58,995 nucleotides of DNA from Sphingobacteriales bacterium (GTDB taxonomy: Bacteria; Bacteroidota; Bacteroidia; Sphingobacteriales; Sphingobacteriaceae). The stretch is from positions 1-58,995 of the forward strand of contig JAATFW010000020.1 in assembly GCA_015654985.1 (NCBI GenBank). The letters run 5' to 3'. The stretch's first letter is position 1, and each line of letters starts with the position of its first letter. Under the pieces are notes generated by a model. That model made no database searches and was not told where the DNA came from. It saw only the letters and a list, made by a program, of their open reading frames with translations. The position numbers were made by a program, and so were the translations under genes. This document shows, in pieces, positions 1-9,273 of the stretch.

Positions 1-1215
1 GAGAATGAAGCGCTTGGCCATGCCGTAAGGGCAATGTACCTGTATTCGGCAGTGGCTGATGTTGCCGCTTTAACCGGTGATAAAAATTACCTTGAAGCCA
101 TCGACCGTATCTGGAATAATATGGTTGGTAAGAAATTGTATGTTCAGGGAGGAATAGGAGCAATACCCGACGGTGAACAGTTTGGTGCCAATTACCAGCT
201 TCCGAATGAGACTGCCTATAACGAAACCTGCGCTGCCATCGGAAATGTTTTCTGGAACCAGCGGATGTTCCTTTTGCACGGCGACGCTAAATATATCGAT
301 ATTCTCGAAAAGTCACTGTACAACGGCCTGATCTCCGGGTTGGGATTAGATGGCAAATCATTTTTTTATACGAACGCCATGCAGGTTAAAAATACTTTTA
401 ATTATCCAAGGCTGGAAAGAGAACGCTCCGGATGGTTCGAATGTTCATGCTGCCCCACCAACCTGGTTCGTTTAATTCCGTCTATCCCCGGCTACGTATA
501 TGCACAGAACGCAGATGGGGTGTATGTAAATCTTTTTATCAGCGGAACAACCAACCTGCTGGTTAAGAATCAACCGGTACAGCTTATTCAGCAAAATAAT
601 TATCCCTGGGATGGCGGATTGATCTTTACCGTTAATCCGGTTAAAACTACAGCTTTTAAAATGAGGGTTCGGATTCCGGGCTGGGCACAAAGTAAAGCCG
701 TACCATCTGACCTGTATTCATTTCAAGACAGCACTGCTTCTGTATTATCGGTTAAGGTGAACGGAAAGCCTGTAAATTACACCATGGAAAAAGGATATGC
801 TGTGATAGACCGGAGCTGGAAAAGTAATGACAGGATCGAAATCGATCTTCCGATGGAGGTTAAAAGGATTATTGCCAATCAGAACGTCACGGATGACCAG
901 GGAAAAGTGGCTTTGCAAAGAGGCCCTCTTATTTATTGCGCAGAATGGAAAGATAATGATGAAAAAACCAGCAATTTCATTCTTCCGGGCGGAACTGTTC
1001 TTAAGCCTCAATTTGAAAAAGGCCTGCTGAACGGTATAACCATACTGAGAGGAGAAACCCTGAAAGTAATTGTAAATGATGCCGGTAAAAATATAAATAC
1101 GGAAAAAGAAGAATTTACAGCAATTCCTTACTATGCCTGGGCAAACAGGGGTCAGGGTGAAATGACCGTGTGGTTTCCTGAAAAGGTTAAAGAAGTAGAG
1201 CTGCTAACCAGGTAA
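1..1215 (+). CDS. GH127 beta-L-arabinofuranosidase, 3' part (cut by left edge)
   Basis: The reading frame is open from base 1, so the gene starts left of the window; the first in-frame ATG (34) lies inside a conserved stretch (GHAVRAMYLY) and is not the start. The 404 visible residues match the C-terminal two thirds of GH127 (former DUF1680), which removes beta-L-arabinofuranosyl units from plant glycans. The metal and catalytic cysteine signature is visible: an ETC triplet in NETAYNETCAAIGN (bases about 205-250), and the paired cysteines of CSCCPTN (about 442-462). In the characterised enzyme HypBA1 these correspond to Glu338/Cys340 and Cys417/Cys418 around zinc. The toroid is followed by a beta-sandwich C-terminus. 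GH51 follows after 24 bp, so the two are probably co-transcribed. Confidence in the family is high; the linkage specificity is inferred. Confidence 0.93.
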   Translation, partial: ENEALGHAVRAMYLYSAVADVAALTGDKNYLEAIDRIWNNMVGKKLYVQGGIGAIPDGEQFGANYQLPNETAYNETCAAIGNVFWNQRMFLLHGDAKYIDILEKSLYNGLISGLGLDGKSFFYTNAMQVKNTFNYPRLERERSGWFECSCCPTNLVRLIPSIPGYVYAQNADGVYVNLFISGTTNLLVKNQPVQLIQQNNYPWDGGLIFTVNPVKTTAFKMRVRIPGWAQSKAVPSDLYSFQDSTASVLSVKVNGKPVNYTMEKGYAVIDRSWKSNDRIEIDLPMEVKRIIANQNVTDDQGKVALQRGPLIYCAEWKDNDEKTSNFILPGGTVLKPQFEKGLLNGITILRGETLKVIVNDAGKNINTEKEEFTAIPYYAWANRGQGEMTVWFPEKVKEVELLTR

Positions 1216-1239
1216 AGAACATAATTAAACAACATTCTG

Positions 1240-3219
1240 ATGAAAAGAGACATTCAGATACTGAGTATATTTTCGTTTTATTTGGCATTTGCATTTAACG
1301 GAGTAAAAGCACAGGACAGGAAAGTTTTCACAGTGAAGGCTGGTCAGGTAAAAGCTTCCATACAACCCACAATGTGGGGCATTTTCTTTGAAGATATAAA
1401 TCTCGGAGCCGATGGAGGCCTTTATGCTGAGCTTGTAAAGAACCGTTCCTTTGAATTCGATGTGCCGATGACGGGCTGGAAGGAGGAAAAAAAGGGGGAT
1501 GCTGCAGGCGGTTATCTGATCAACAATAACGGTTCTGCGGGTGCTGCTAACAGGAGGTATATCAGGCTTGAATCAAAATCAGAAGAAGGGTATGGCCTTT
1601 CGAACGAAGGGTTCAGGGGCATGGGGATAAAAAAAGATATGGGGTATGACCTTTCCGTTTGGGCACGTCAGACTGACGACAGTAAAGTGTCTTTAACTGC
1701 GGAACTGCTTGGCCCTGCGGGCGAAAAGTTAGGCTCGGCAAATCTTATCCCTTCAGGAACAGAATGGAAAAAGTATTCCGTTAGTTTTAACGCTTCGGCA
1801 ACTGAACCTAAAGCCCACCTCTGTATTTGGCTAAACGGGAAGGGATCCATTGACCTCGATATGGTTTCCCTGTTCCCCAAAGACACCTGGAAAAAACGCC
1901 CGGGAGGCTTGAGGTCCGATATGGTTCAGTTGCTGGCCGATATGAAACCCGGCTTTTTACGTTTCCCCGGGGGATGCATCGTTGAAGGCCGCAATCTGGA
2001 CGAGCGCTTTCAATGGAAAAATACCATTGGTAAGGTCGAAGACCGCAAGCTGATCATTAACCGCTGGAACGTAGAATTTAAACACCGGCTTACGCCTGAT
2101 TATTTCCAGACGTTTGGCCTCGGTTTTTTTGAATATTTTCAACTATGCGAAGATATTGGTGCGCAGCCATTGCCGATCTTAAATTGCGGTATGGCCTGCC
2201 AGTTTAATACTGCTGAAGTTGTCGCCCTTGATCAATTGGAGCCATACGTCCGCGATGCACTTGACCTTATTGAGTTTGCTAATGGCTCCATTGATTCCCC
2301 ATGGGGTAAAAAACGTGCTGAGATGGGGCATCCTGCTCCCTTTAATATGAAGATGCTTGGAGTGGGAAACGAGAACTGGGGGCCTCAGTATATCGAACGC
2401 CTGAAGGTTTTCACCAAAGCAATCAAAGAAAAATATCCTGGAATAAAGATTGTAAACAGCTCGGGCACCGACCCGAACGGCGAAAGATTTGATTACCTTG
2501 ACAGCAATCTGAGGGCCATGAATGCCGATATTATTGATGAGCATTATTACCGGGCTCCCCAGTGGTTTCTTGATAATGCAAAAAGGTATGACAGCTATGA
2601 CCGTAAAGGGCCAAAGATCTTTGCCGGCGAATATGCAGCGCAAAGCGTACGGATTGCCAGTCCCGATAACAGGAATAACTGGCAATGCGCCCTTTCTGAA
2701 GCGGCATTCATGACCGGCCTGGAACGCAATGCCGATGTGGTAGTAATGGCATCGTATGCCCCTCTCTTTGCTCATGCTGAAGGTTGGCAGTGGACTCCTG
2801 ACCTGATTTGGGTAGACAATCTTCGTTCTTATGGAACCGCTAATTACCAGGTACAGAAATTATTCTCAGTAAATAAAGGAACCGATGTTATACCGCTGCT
2901 TCTTAATAATGAGCCGGTAACCGGGCAAGGCGGATATTATGCTTCCGCCTGTATCGACAGGAAAACCAATGAGCTGATCCTTAAAATAGTGAATACCACT
3001 AACAAAGCACAGAACAGCGATTTTGTAATTCAGGGCGCTAAGACTTTAAAAGGAAAAGGCATTCTTACCGAACTAAGCAGCATGAAATTAGATCAGGTCA
3101 ATTCCTTTGAAGATCCAAACGCAATCAGCCCCGTGCAGAAAGAAGTTTCGCTAAAGAAGAACACTGTAAGCCTGGCTATGAAGCCCTATTCTGTGAATGT
3201 GCTAAAAATTGCGATGTAA
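1240..3219 (+). CDS. GH51 alpha-L-arabinofuranosidase, secreted
   Basis: This 659-aa protein has an N-terminal signal peptide ending near residue 25 (VKAQ). The family motif MWGIFFEDINLGADGG lies at about residue 45. A CBM4/9-like beta-sandwich insertion occupies about residues 75-215 and is followed by the GH51 TIM barrel. The acid/base is E378 in GVGNENWG and the nucleophile E464 in FAGEYA, both in the expected order and spacing. A beta-sandwich closes the C-terminus. GH51 enzymes release terminal alpha-L-arabinofuranose from arabinan, arabinoxylan or arabinogalactan side chains by a retaining mechanism. The gene lies between GH127 (24 bp upstream) and GH43 (38 bp downstream), all plus strand, consistent with one arabinose-releasing operon. 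A periplasmic location is likely since no lipobox is seen. Confidence 0.95.
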   Translation: MKRDIQILSIFSFYLAFAFNGVKAQDRKVFTVKAGQVKASIQPTMWGIFFEDINLGADGGLYAELVKNRSFEFDVPMTGWKEEKKGDAAGGYLINNNGSAGAANRRYIRLESKSEEGYGLSNEGFRGMGIKKDMGYDLSVWARQTDDSKVSLTAELLGPAGEKLGSANLIPSGTEWKKYSVSFNASATEPKAHLCIWLNGKGSIDLDMVSLFPKDTWKKRPGGLRSDMVQLLADMKPGFLRFPGGCIVEGRNLDERFQWKNTIGKVEDRKLIINRWNVEFKHRLTPDYFQTFGLGFFEYFQLCEDIGAQPLPILNCGMACQFNTAEVVALDQLEPYVRDALDLIEFANGSIDSPWGKKRAEMGHPAPFNMKMLGVGNENWGPQYIERLKVFTKAIKEKYPGIKIVNSSGTDPNGERFDYLDSNLRAMNADIIDEHYYRAPQWFLDNAKRYDSYDRKGPKIFAGEYAAQSVRIASPDNRNNWQCALSEAAFMTGLERNADVVVMASYAPLFAHAEGWQWTPDLIWVDNLRSYGTANYQVQKLFSVNKGTDVIPLLLNNEPVTGQGGYYASACIDRKTNELILKIVNTTNKAQNSDFVIQGAKTLKGKGILTELSSMKLDQVNSFEDPNAISPVQKEVSLKKNTVSLAMKPYSVNVLKIAM

Positions 3220-3257
3220 AAGACAATTCATAACCCATAATCCATAACTAAATAAAC

Positions 3258-4295
3258 GTGTTCCATCTCCGGCTGTTCAGTATCATTCTCCCCCTGTTTC
3301 TGTTGCATGGCACTTTGCTCAATGCACAGGAACTTCAAACCGGTATTTCTGTTCATGATCCGGTAATGATCAGACAGGGCGGTACATGGTATCTATTCTG
3401 TACGGGATTTGGAATTTCAGCGTGGTCGTCGCAGGATATGCAGCATTGGAAACGCGAAAAGCCGGTATTTGCTACGGCTCCCCAATGGGCGGCGGAGGCA
3501 GTACCCGGTTTCAGAAATCATATCTGGGCACCCGATATCAGCTATTATAATGGAACCTATTATTTGTATTATTCCGTGTCGGCATTTGGTAAAAATACTT
3601 CATGTATAGGCCTGGTCACAAACAGCACACTAAGCCCGGACGATAAAAACTTTAAATGGGTAGATCACGGAAAGATCATTCAGTCTATACCCGGTAAAAC
3701 AAATTGGAATGCAATAGATCCGAATCTGATTACCGACAGAAAAGGAACGCCCTATCTTGCCTTTGGCTCCTTTTGGGATGGCCTGAAGCTGGTTAAGTTA
3801 AAAACAGACAGAATAGGCTTGGCCGAAAGTACAGATAACCTGCCCACCATTGCCAGCCGCAAAAAAGATCCTTCAGTTAAAGAAAATCTCCCGCCGGTTG
3901 ATAACAATCCTCCGGATGCCGGAGGTAATGCCATTGAAGCGCCTTTTATATTCAGAAAAAACGGTTGGTATTATCTCTTTGCTTCTGTCGATTACTGCTG
4001 TAAGGGGCCGCAGAGCACCTATAAAATGATTATTGGCCGTGCTAAAGATGTTAAAGGCCCTTACCTTGATAAAGAAAAGGTACCAATGGCGCGGGGAGGA
4101 GGCTCGTTATTATTACAGGGCGATAGTGCATGGTATGGGGTAGGGCACAACGCAGTGTGTACTTTTGATGATACCGATTACCTTGTATTCCATGGATATG
4201 ATGCTTTGGATGGCGGAAAACCAAAGCTGAGAATAGAAAAACTGAAGTGGGATAAGGACGGGTGGCCGGCGGCAGATGTATCGCCTAATCAATAG
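3258..4295 (+). CDS. GH43 arabinan endo-1,5-alpha-L-arabinanase-like protein
   Basis: This 345-aa five-bladed propeller enzyme begins at a GTG codon (3258-3260); the next residues form a good signal peptide ending LNAQ at about residue 24, which supports that start. The GH43 catalytic triad is visible: D34 in SVHDPV (base), D154 in NAIDPN (pKa modulator) and E227 in AIEAPF (acid). The motif NHIWAPDI and the loop VDYCCKG resemble endo-arabinanase-type GH43 members, including subfamilies 4 to 6. The probable role is to cut alpha-1,5-linked arabinan into oligosaccharides for the neighbouring GH51 and GH127. The gene ends the enzyme operon; 126 bp later the regulator gene starts. Exact GH43 subfamily and endo versus exo action cannot be fixed by eye. 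Confidence 0.9.
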   Translation: MFHLRLFSIILPLFLLHGTLLNAQELQTGISVHDPVMIRQGGTWYLFCTGFGISAWSSQDMQHWKREKPVFATAPQWAAEAVPGFRNHIWAPDISYYNGTYYLYYSVSAFGKNTSCIGLVTNSTLSPDDKNFKWVDHGKIIQSIPGKTNWNAIDPNLITDRKGTPYLAFGSFWDGLKLVKLKTDRIGLAESTDNLPTIASRKKDPSVKENLPPVDNNPPDAGGNAIEAPFIFRKNGWYYLFASVDYCCKGPQSTYKMIIGRAKDVKGPYLDKEKVPMARGGGSLLLQGDSAWYGVGHNAVCTFDDTDYLVFHGYDALDGGKPKLRIEKLKWDKDGWPAADVSPNQ

Positions 4296-4421
4296 CCCCG
4301 CTCTTATTAATTCCTGCTATTCTAAATTGGCAATTACAGCACTGTAAATTTCTGTGTAAGAGCTTGAAATATATTAAATACTCTTTAACTTTAAGTCGGC
4401 TACTAACCCGGCTGCCGGCGC

Positions 4422-7400
4422 ATGAGAAAATTATCTTTACTCCTTTTTTTATTCTGTTTTTCTTTACATGTGAATGCGGCAAACACACCCCCGTTGCAAT
4501 ACCTGGGTATTGAAAATGGCCTTTCCAACAATGCTGTAACCTGTATTTTTCAGGACAGTCATGGTTTTATGTGGTTTGGTACTTTCGACGGATTAAACCG
4601 CTACGACGGCTATAGCTTTAAAGTATTCCGGAATCGTTTGAGCGACACATCCTCTTTGATCCATAATTGGGTTACTGCTATAAATGAAGATAGGGCTGGT
4701 AATATATGGATTGGAACTAAACAGGGCACTGTAATATACAGCAATACCAGCTTAGCTTTTTCTCCCCTGTATTTTACTGCCTACCGGGGAAAATCGAAAC
4801 AGAAGATGCTTAATGCAACGAATAGTTTTGAAACAGATATAATGGGGAATATATTTATCGGGACTGCCGGTAAAGGTCTTTTATTAAATTATCAGAACAA
4901 TCATATTGCTGTCCAGATTCCGTATATGAGCAGGCATGGCCTTGTAACAGATTATCACGTGCAGGCTATAAAGAAGGATGCTTTTAAAAAACTATGGCTC
5001 TTTATACAGGGAGAAGGCATTGCTTATTATGATTATAAATCACGTACAGTAAAATTAGTAGATGATAGGATCAGAACAGGCAAATGCCTTCAGCCTGATC
5101 TTGCCGGGAATATTTGGGTGGGAAGTGAATCCGGACTTTATCGGTATAATGTTGCCCAAAAGAAAACTACCATCTTTACAGAGGCAGCAGGCTCTGTTTC
5201 GGGCAACACTATAGTAAACATGTGCCTGGACAAGTCAGGTGAGTTGTGGATTGCTACCGATGGAGGCGGTGTGGATATTCTGAAAATAGCTTCCGGAGAA
5301 TTCAGGTATTTGCAGCCAGGCCCCGGTAAAGGGTCTCTTACCAGTTCGGCTGTGTATGCCGTTTATCAGGATAAAGATTCAAGAATGTGGATCGGTACTC
5401 TGAGGGGAGGTATAAATATCCTTGATCATAATAAAAACTGGTTTACCACCCTCTCTCATGATCCCTTGAGCAGAAACAGCATAGTCAGTAATTTTATAAT
5501 ATCCTTTTGTGAAGATAAGTCAGGAAATATCTGGATCGGTACTGATGGGGAAGGATTAAGCTACTGGAACAGAAAGGCAAATTCTTTCAGTAATTATGTC
5601 CATAATTTAAATTACTATGCCGGATCGCTCAGCAATAATAATGTAGTCCGTATTATTAAAGATTATCAGGACCAGATCTGGATAGCTACCTATGGGGGCG
5701 GAATTAACAAGATCAACAGTAAAAACAATTCTTTTATTCAGTACACGTGTTATAATTCGGCATTTGGATATGAAGACCGGAATGTTTGGAGCTTGTATGA
5801 AGACAGCAGGAAAGACCTGTGGGCTGGCACCCTTACAGAGGGAGGGTTATACCGGCTTAACCGCCGTTCTGATAAATTCGAGCTTTTTGATAAGGACCTT
5901 AAGAATGTGCTTACTTTATCCGAAGATAAAAATGGAGACCTATGGGCAGGAACCTTTACTCAATTGATCCGGATTGATCTGAAGAATAAAAAGCATAAGA
6001 TATACAATATCGGCTTTGCTGTGAGAGCTATTTTGGAGGATGAGAAAAAAAATTTCTGGATCGGGACTGAAGGAGGGGGGCTTTTAAACTTTAACAGGCA
6101 AACAGGAACTTCCATCCGTTTTGCCGAAACCGAAGGATTGCCGGGAAATGCAGTGCTGAACCTTCTTGAAGATAAACAGGGGGACCTCTGGATCAGTACT
6201 TTTAACGGGCTTTCCAAATTTAATATTCAAAGTAAGAAATTTAAAAACTTTTATGAGTCCGACGGTCTGCAAAGCAACCAGTTTAATTATAATGCAGCCC
6301 TTGCATTGAGTACGGGCGAATTTTTGTTTGGCGGAATCAAAGGATTTAATATTTTTTATCCGAAGAAAATAAAGCCGAACATAAATTCATCCGATGTGCT
6401 GCTTACCGGGCTTCGCATTAATAATATTCCGTTCGAAAAAGACCGTGCATTAACCCGGGAGCAAGATGTCTATACAATAAAGAAAATAACCCTGCCTTAT
6501 GATAAGGCAGTTTTGTCGGTAGATTTTGTAACTCCTGAATATTCGGCGCCGGATAAAGTAAGATATGCATATTATCTTGAAGGCTGGGATAAAGACTGGA
6601 ATTATTCAGGAACTATCAGAACGGCTAATTACTCCCGGCTTCAGGAAGGTTATTATAAGTTAAGGATTAAATCTACAAATACAGAAGGCATATGGAGCAA
6701 CAGTGAAAGAGTGGTTTCTATTACAATCCTTCCGCCCTGGTGGCGCTCATGGTGGGCATACCTGCTGTATAGCATAATGGCTGCCGGAAGCGTTTATGCC
6801 TATATCCTGTATCAGAAAAGACAGGCACATTTAAAATATGAGATTAAGCTTGCGAATTTAAAAGTAGAACAGGAAAAAGAGCTGAACGAGAAAAAGTTAA
6901 CATTTTTTACTCATATAGCACATGAATTTCGCACACCGTTAACATTGATTATCAACCCGGTAAAAGAAATATTATATAGTAAGGGCAAGATGATCGATAA
7001 CGGTGAACTTTCTATTGTTTACCGTAATTCAAGGCGTTTATTAAGTTTGGTTGATCAGTTGCTTCTCTTTCGTAAAGCCGATAGCAACGAAGACAATCTT
7101 AAAATTGTGAAGCTTAACTTTGTCGATCTATGCAAAGAGGTTTTTCTCTGTTTCAGGCAGCAGGCAGGCGCAAAAAATATCCGGTATGAGTTTAATTGCG
7201 AAGATGATGCCCTTGAACTATATGCCGACCGCGAAAAGATTGAAATCATATTGTTCAATCTTATTACTAATGCTTTGAAGTTCACCCCGGAGGGCGGAAA
7301 AGTGTCGGTTTCTATAAGTAATAAAACAGAGCATCTGATGATTTCTGTTAGCGATACAGGATGCGGTATTCCTGAGGAAACCGGAAATGCCCTGTTTAAC

Positions 7401-8504
7401 CGCTTTTACCGTGTAAGGGAAAATAACCAGAAAAGCGGATTTGGCATCGGATTATATCTGGCGAAGAAATTCGCGGAAGCCCACCATGGAACAATTACAT
7501 ATACCAGTCAAAAAGGACAGGGAACAGACTTTCTGCTTACCCTGCTGACCGGAAAAGATCATTTCCGGTCGTCTTATATTTTTGAAGATGTTGCAGAAAC
7601 CTCTGTTTTTCTGGAAGAACTGATAGAGGACAATAGCCAGGATGAAATAAAAGAGAACTCTGTCAATAACAATCAGCAGACCCTGGATAATCTGGTGTCG
7701 GATCAGCCCGTAATGGTTGTTGTGGACGATAACATACAAATCAGGCAATATATCAGGCAAATTTTCAATGAAGGCTACATCGTTTATGATGCCGAAAATG
7801 GCGAGGATGGATTTCTTCTGATCAAAAAATATCAGCCGGATATTGTAATTTCGGATGTGGTGATGACAGGCATCACAGGAATAGAGTTATGCAGCCGTAT
7901 TAAAGAGGATCCTTCTTTAAATCACATTCCTTTTATATTGTTAACGGCAAGTTCGTCGGCTGAGATTAAATTAAAAGGGATTGAAGGTGGAGCAGATGAT
8001 TATATAACCAAACCCTTTGAAAAGGATCTTCTGGTCGCAAGAGTGGCCGGAATACTTAAAAGCCGCAGTAATCTTCAGAAATATTTTTATAATGAGGTAA
8101 CACTTCGGACAAATGATTATCAGATATCCTCGGAGTACAGCGATTTCCTGAACAAGTGTATTAAGATTATCGAGCGGCATCTGGACGACCCCGACTTTAA
8201 TATTAAGATATTTGCCGCTGAAATTGGCATGAGTCATTCAAATCTATATAAAAAGGTAAAGTCCATATCCGGCAGGTCGGTCAACGAGTTTATGAGGTTT
8301 ATCAGATTGCGTAAAGCTGCCGAAATCCTTATTAATTCTGATTGCAATGTAAACGAAGCTGCTTTCAGCGCAGGATTCAATGATATAAAATATTTCAGGG
8401 AGCAATTTTTTAAGCTTTTTGAAATGAAACCTTCGCAATATATTAAGAAATACAGAAAAACACTTAATAGAAATTTTAAGGTGAATGACCGGTTGGTCAG
8501 GTGA
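4422..8504 (+). CDS. Hybrid two-component system sensor/regulator (fused HTCS)
   Basis: This 1360-aa protein joins all parts of a PUL sensor in one chain. After a signal peptide (cleavage near residue 20) come repeated Reg_prop propeller motifs such as MWFGTFDGLNRYDG and NIWIGT up to about residue 690, then a Y_Y_Y domain (about 700-770) and one membrane helix (about 775-800). The HisKA domain carries H834 in IAHEFRTPL. The ATPase domain has the N box NLITNALKF and a canonical DTGCGIP G1 box. The receiver domain (about 1095-1210) has phospho-acceptor D1145 in ISDVVMTG and the conserved lysine of ITKPFE. An AraC-type HTH fills about residues 1245-1345. Such proteins bind an oligosaccharide in the periplasm and activate the adjacent locus. 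It follows arabinose-specific enzymes, so an arabinan-type ligand is inferred. Confidence 0.96.
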   Translation: MRKLSLLLFLFCFSLHVNAANTPPLQYLGIENGLSNNAVTCIFQDSHGFMWFGTFDGLNRYDGYSFKVFRNRLSDTSSLIHNWVTAINEDRAGNIWIGTKQGTVIYSNTSLAFSPLYFTAYRGKSKQKMLNATNSFETDIMGNIFIGTAGKGLLLNYQNNHIAVQIPYMSRHGLVTDYHVQAIKKDAFKKLWLFIQGEGIAYYDYKSRTVKLVDDRIRTGKCLQPDLAGNIWVGSESGLYRYNVAQKKTTIFTEAAGSVSGNTIVNMCLDKSGELWIATDGGGVDILKIASGEFRYLQPGPGKGSLTSSAVYAVYQDKDSRMWIGTLRGGINILDHNKNWFTTLSHDPLSRNSIVSNFIISFCEDKSGNIWIGTDGEGLSYWNRKANSFSNYVHNLNYYAGSLSNNNVVRIIKDYQDQIWIATYGGGINKINSKNNSFIQYTCYNSAFGYEDRNVWSLYEDSRKDLWAGTLTEGGLYRLNRRSDKFELFDKDLKNVLTLSEDKNGDLWAGTFTQLIRIDLKNKKHKIYNIGFAVRAILEDEKKNFWIGTEGGGLLNFNRQTGTSIRFAETEGLPGNAVLNLLEDKQGDLWISTFNGLSKFNIQSKKFKNFYESDGLQSNQFNYNAALALSTGEFLFGGIKGFNIFYPKKIKPNINSSDVLLTGLRINNIPFEKDRALTREQDVYTIKKITLPYDKAVLSVDFVTPEYSAPDKVRYAYYLEGWDKDWNYSGTIRTANYSRLQEGYYKLRIKSTNTEGIWSNSERVVSITILPPWWRSWWAYLLYSIMAAGSVYAYILYQKRQAHLKYEIKLANLKVEQEKELNEKKLTFFTHIAHEFRTPLTLIINPVKEILYSKGKMIDNGELSIVYRNSRRLLSLVDQLLLFRKADSNEDNLKIVKLNFVDLCKEVFLCFRQQAGAKNIRYEFNCEDDALELYADREKIEIILFNLITNALKFTPEGGKVSVSISNKTEHLMISVSDTGCGIPEETGNALFNRFYRVRENNQKSGFGIGLYLAKKFAEAHHGTITYTSQKGQGTDFLLTLLTGKDHFRSSYIFEDVAETSVFLEELIEDNSQDEIKENSVNNNQQTLDNLVSDQPVMVVVDDNIQIRQYIRQIFNEGYIVYDAENGEDGFLLIKKYQPDIVISDVVMTGITGIELCSRIKEDPSLNHIPFILLTASSSAEIKLKGIEGGADDYITKPFEKDLLVARVAGILKSRSNLQKYFYNEVTLRTNDYQISSEYSDFLNKCIKIIERHLDDPDFNIKIFAAEIGMSHSNLYKKVKSISGRSVNEFMRFIRLRKAAEILINSDCNVNEAAFSAGFNDIKYFREQFFKLFEMKPSQYIKKYRKTLNRNFKVNDRLVR

Positions 8505-8558
8505 TCATTGTTTATCCAGACAAATTTAGTTGGATGTGGACTGATTTTATCAGAATAT

Positions 8559-8599
8559 CCCCCTCTTTTTATTAGTTCTACCCCCGTTCAGATACTTTG
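8559..8599 (+). promoter_or_regulatory. C-rich tandem operator, copy A, with -7-like box
   Basis: CCCCCT at 8559-8564 is followed by ACCCCC at 8580-8585, a direct repeat with a 22-bp step, and then by ATACTTTG at 8592-8599. The same arrangement recurs at 31568 and 50039, and nowhere else in the non-coding DNA that I could find. A two-turn direct repeat fits binding by an AraC-type regulator such as the neighbouring fused sensor. The link to that sensor is inferred. Confidence 0.5.
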
Positions 8600-8886
8600 C
8601 TGTTCTTATTATTGCTGTTATAAAAGTAATTGCTAATCAATAAGCCAATGGTAAGAAAGATGATTCCTGTTTATGCCCTGATGTCTCTTGTTTTTGTATG
8701 GTGAACTTGCCCGGATAGCGATAACTTTTACAAATAAATAATTAAAAATTCAACTATTAACCAATTCGTGTGGTGGAAAAAGGAAATGTATGACATTCGG
8801 GACTGGGACGGAAAAGTTTCAGGCAATCTAAAAAGTGTCTGTTAGACAGTTTACATTAATTATTAACCAATTCTTTAAATGAAATT

Positions 8887-9042
8887 ATGAAAGAAAGTTT
8901 ACAAAAAAAATCGGAGAAAATCAGATCCTATCTGGCTTTTCTCAGCATGCGGCTTCTTTATCAAAGCACAATGGTACAGCAGGTGAATGTGCAGAAATTT
9001 ATAAGAGATAGCGGAGAGGAAGTTCTGGACACCTTCCTCTAG
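8887..9042 (+). pseudogene. Remnant of a SusC-type receptor 5' end
   Basis: Fifty-one codons from an ATG to a TAG. The product starts MKESLQKKSEK and contains QQVNVQKFIRD, which parallels MKETLQQF and QQVNIRGVVRD at the start of the SusC at 31803, including the spacing between these motifs. The upstream leader is also similar. No plug or barrel follows, so this looks like the decayed start of a duplicated TonB-dependent receptor rather than a working gene. A small unrelated ORF is possible. Confidence 0.5.
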
Positions 9043-9196
9043 TGCTGGCTCCAGTCCTTTAATGGTTCATGATCGTAGTCTTTACGTAAAATTCGGCAGA
9101 ATCGATCTGCAAGGTGTTACAATAATATTATCCCCTGGAAATTTCCTCCCATTTCAATATTGGAGGCTACCCGGCACTGGGAGTAATTATACGTAA
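9005..9196 (+). other. Unrecognised open frame, possible coding remnant
   Basis: A frame of about 63 codons runs open from 9005, overlaps the end of the SusC-like remnant in another phase, and stops at TAA 9194-9196. The only internal ATG is at 9062. The translation ends in PFQYWRLPGTGSNYT, which reads like protein rather than noise, but I do not recognise a family. It may be a frameshifted fragment of a lost surface protein; no start signal is evident. Confidence 0.25.
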
Positions 9197-9273
9197 CCAA
9201 TAAATACATCATGAAGGAAATAGTAGGCATCAAGCCGGTTATTAATCAATAAATATTTAAAACAGCTTAAATT

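Larger units (their letters stand above)
8505..9273. other. Gene-poor region, 769 bp, with operator and decayed coding remnants
   Basis: No complete gene is seen between the sensor stop and the lipoprotein start. The stretch holds a C-rich tandem operator (8559-8599), an AT-rich leader, a short reading frame like the first 40 residues of a SusC receptor (8887-9042), and an overlapping frame of about 63 codons in another phase (9005-9196). Its layout parallels the leader of the SusC gene at 31803: CCCCCT element, then a TTAACCAATT-like stretch with a TGG(T/C)GG..AAAAAGGAA patch, then ATGAAAGAAA. This suggests the region descends from a duplicated SusC promoter and 5' end. Confidence 0.6.

Noticed and set aside
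2179..2775. 198-codon open frame on the minus strand inside GH51
   Set aside because: It is antisense to strongly conserved GH51 catalytic sequence and its translation shows no domain or signal features.
4334..4347. TTACAG-CA-CTGTAA dyad before the fused sensor gene
   Set aside because: Arms are only 6 bp and no second copy was found, so chance is a sufficient explanation.
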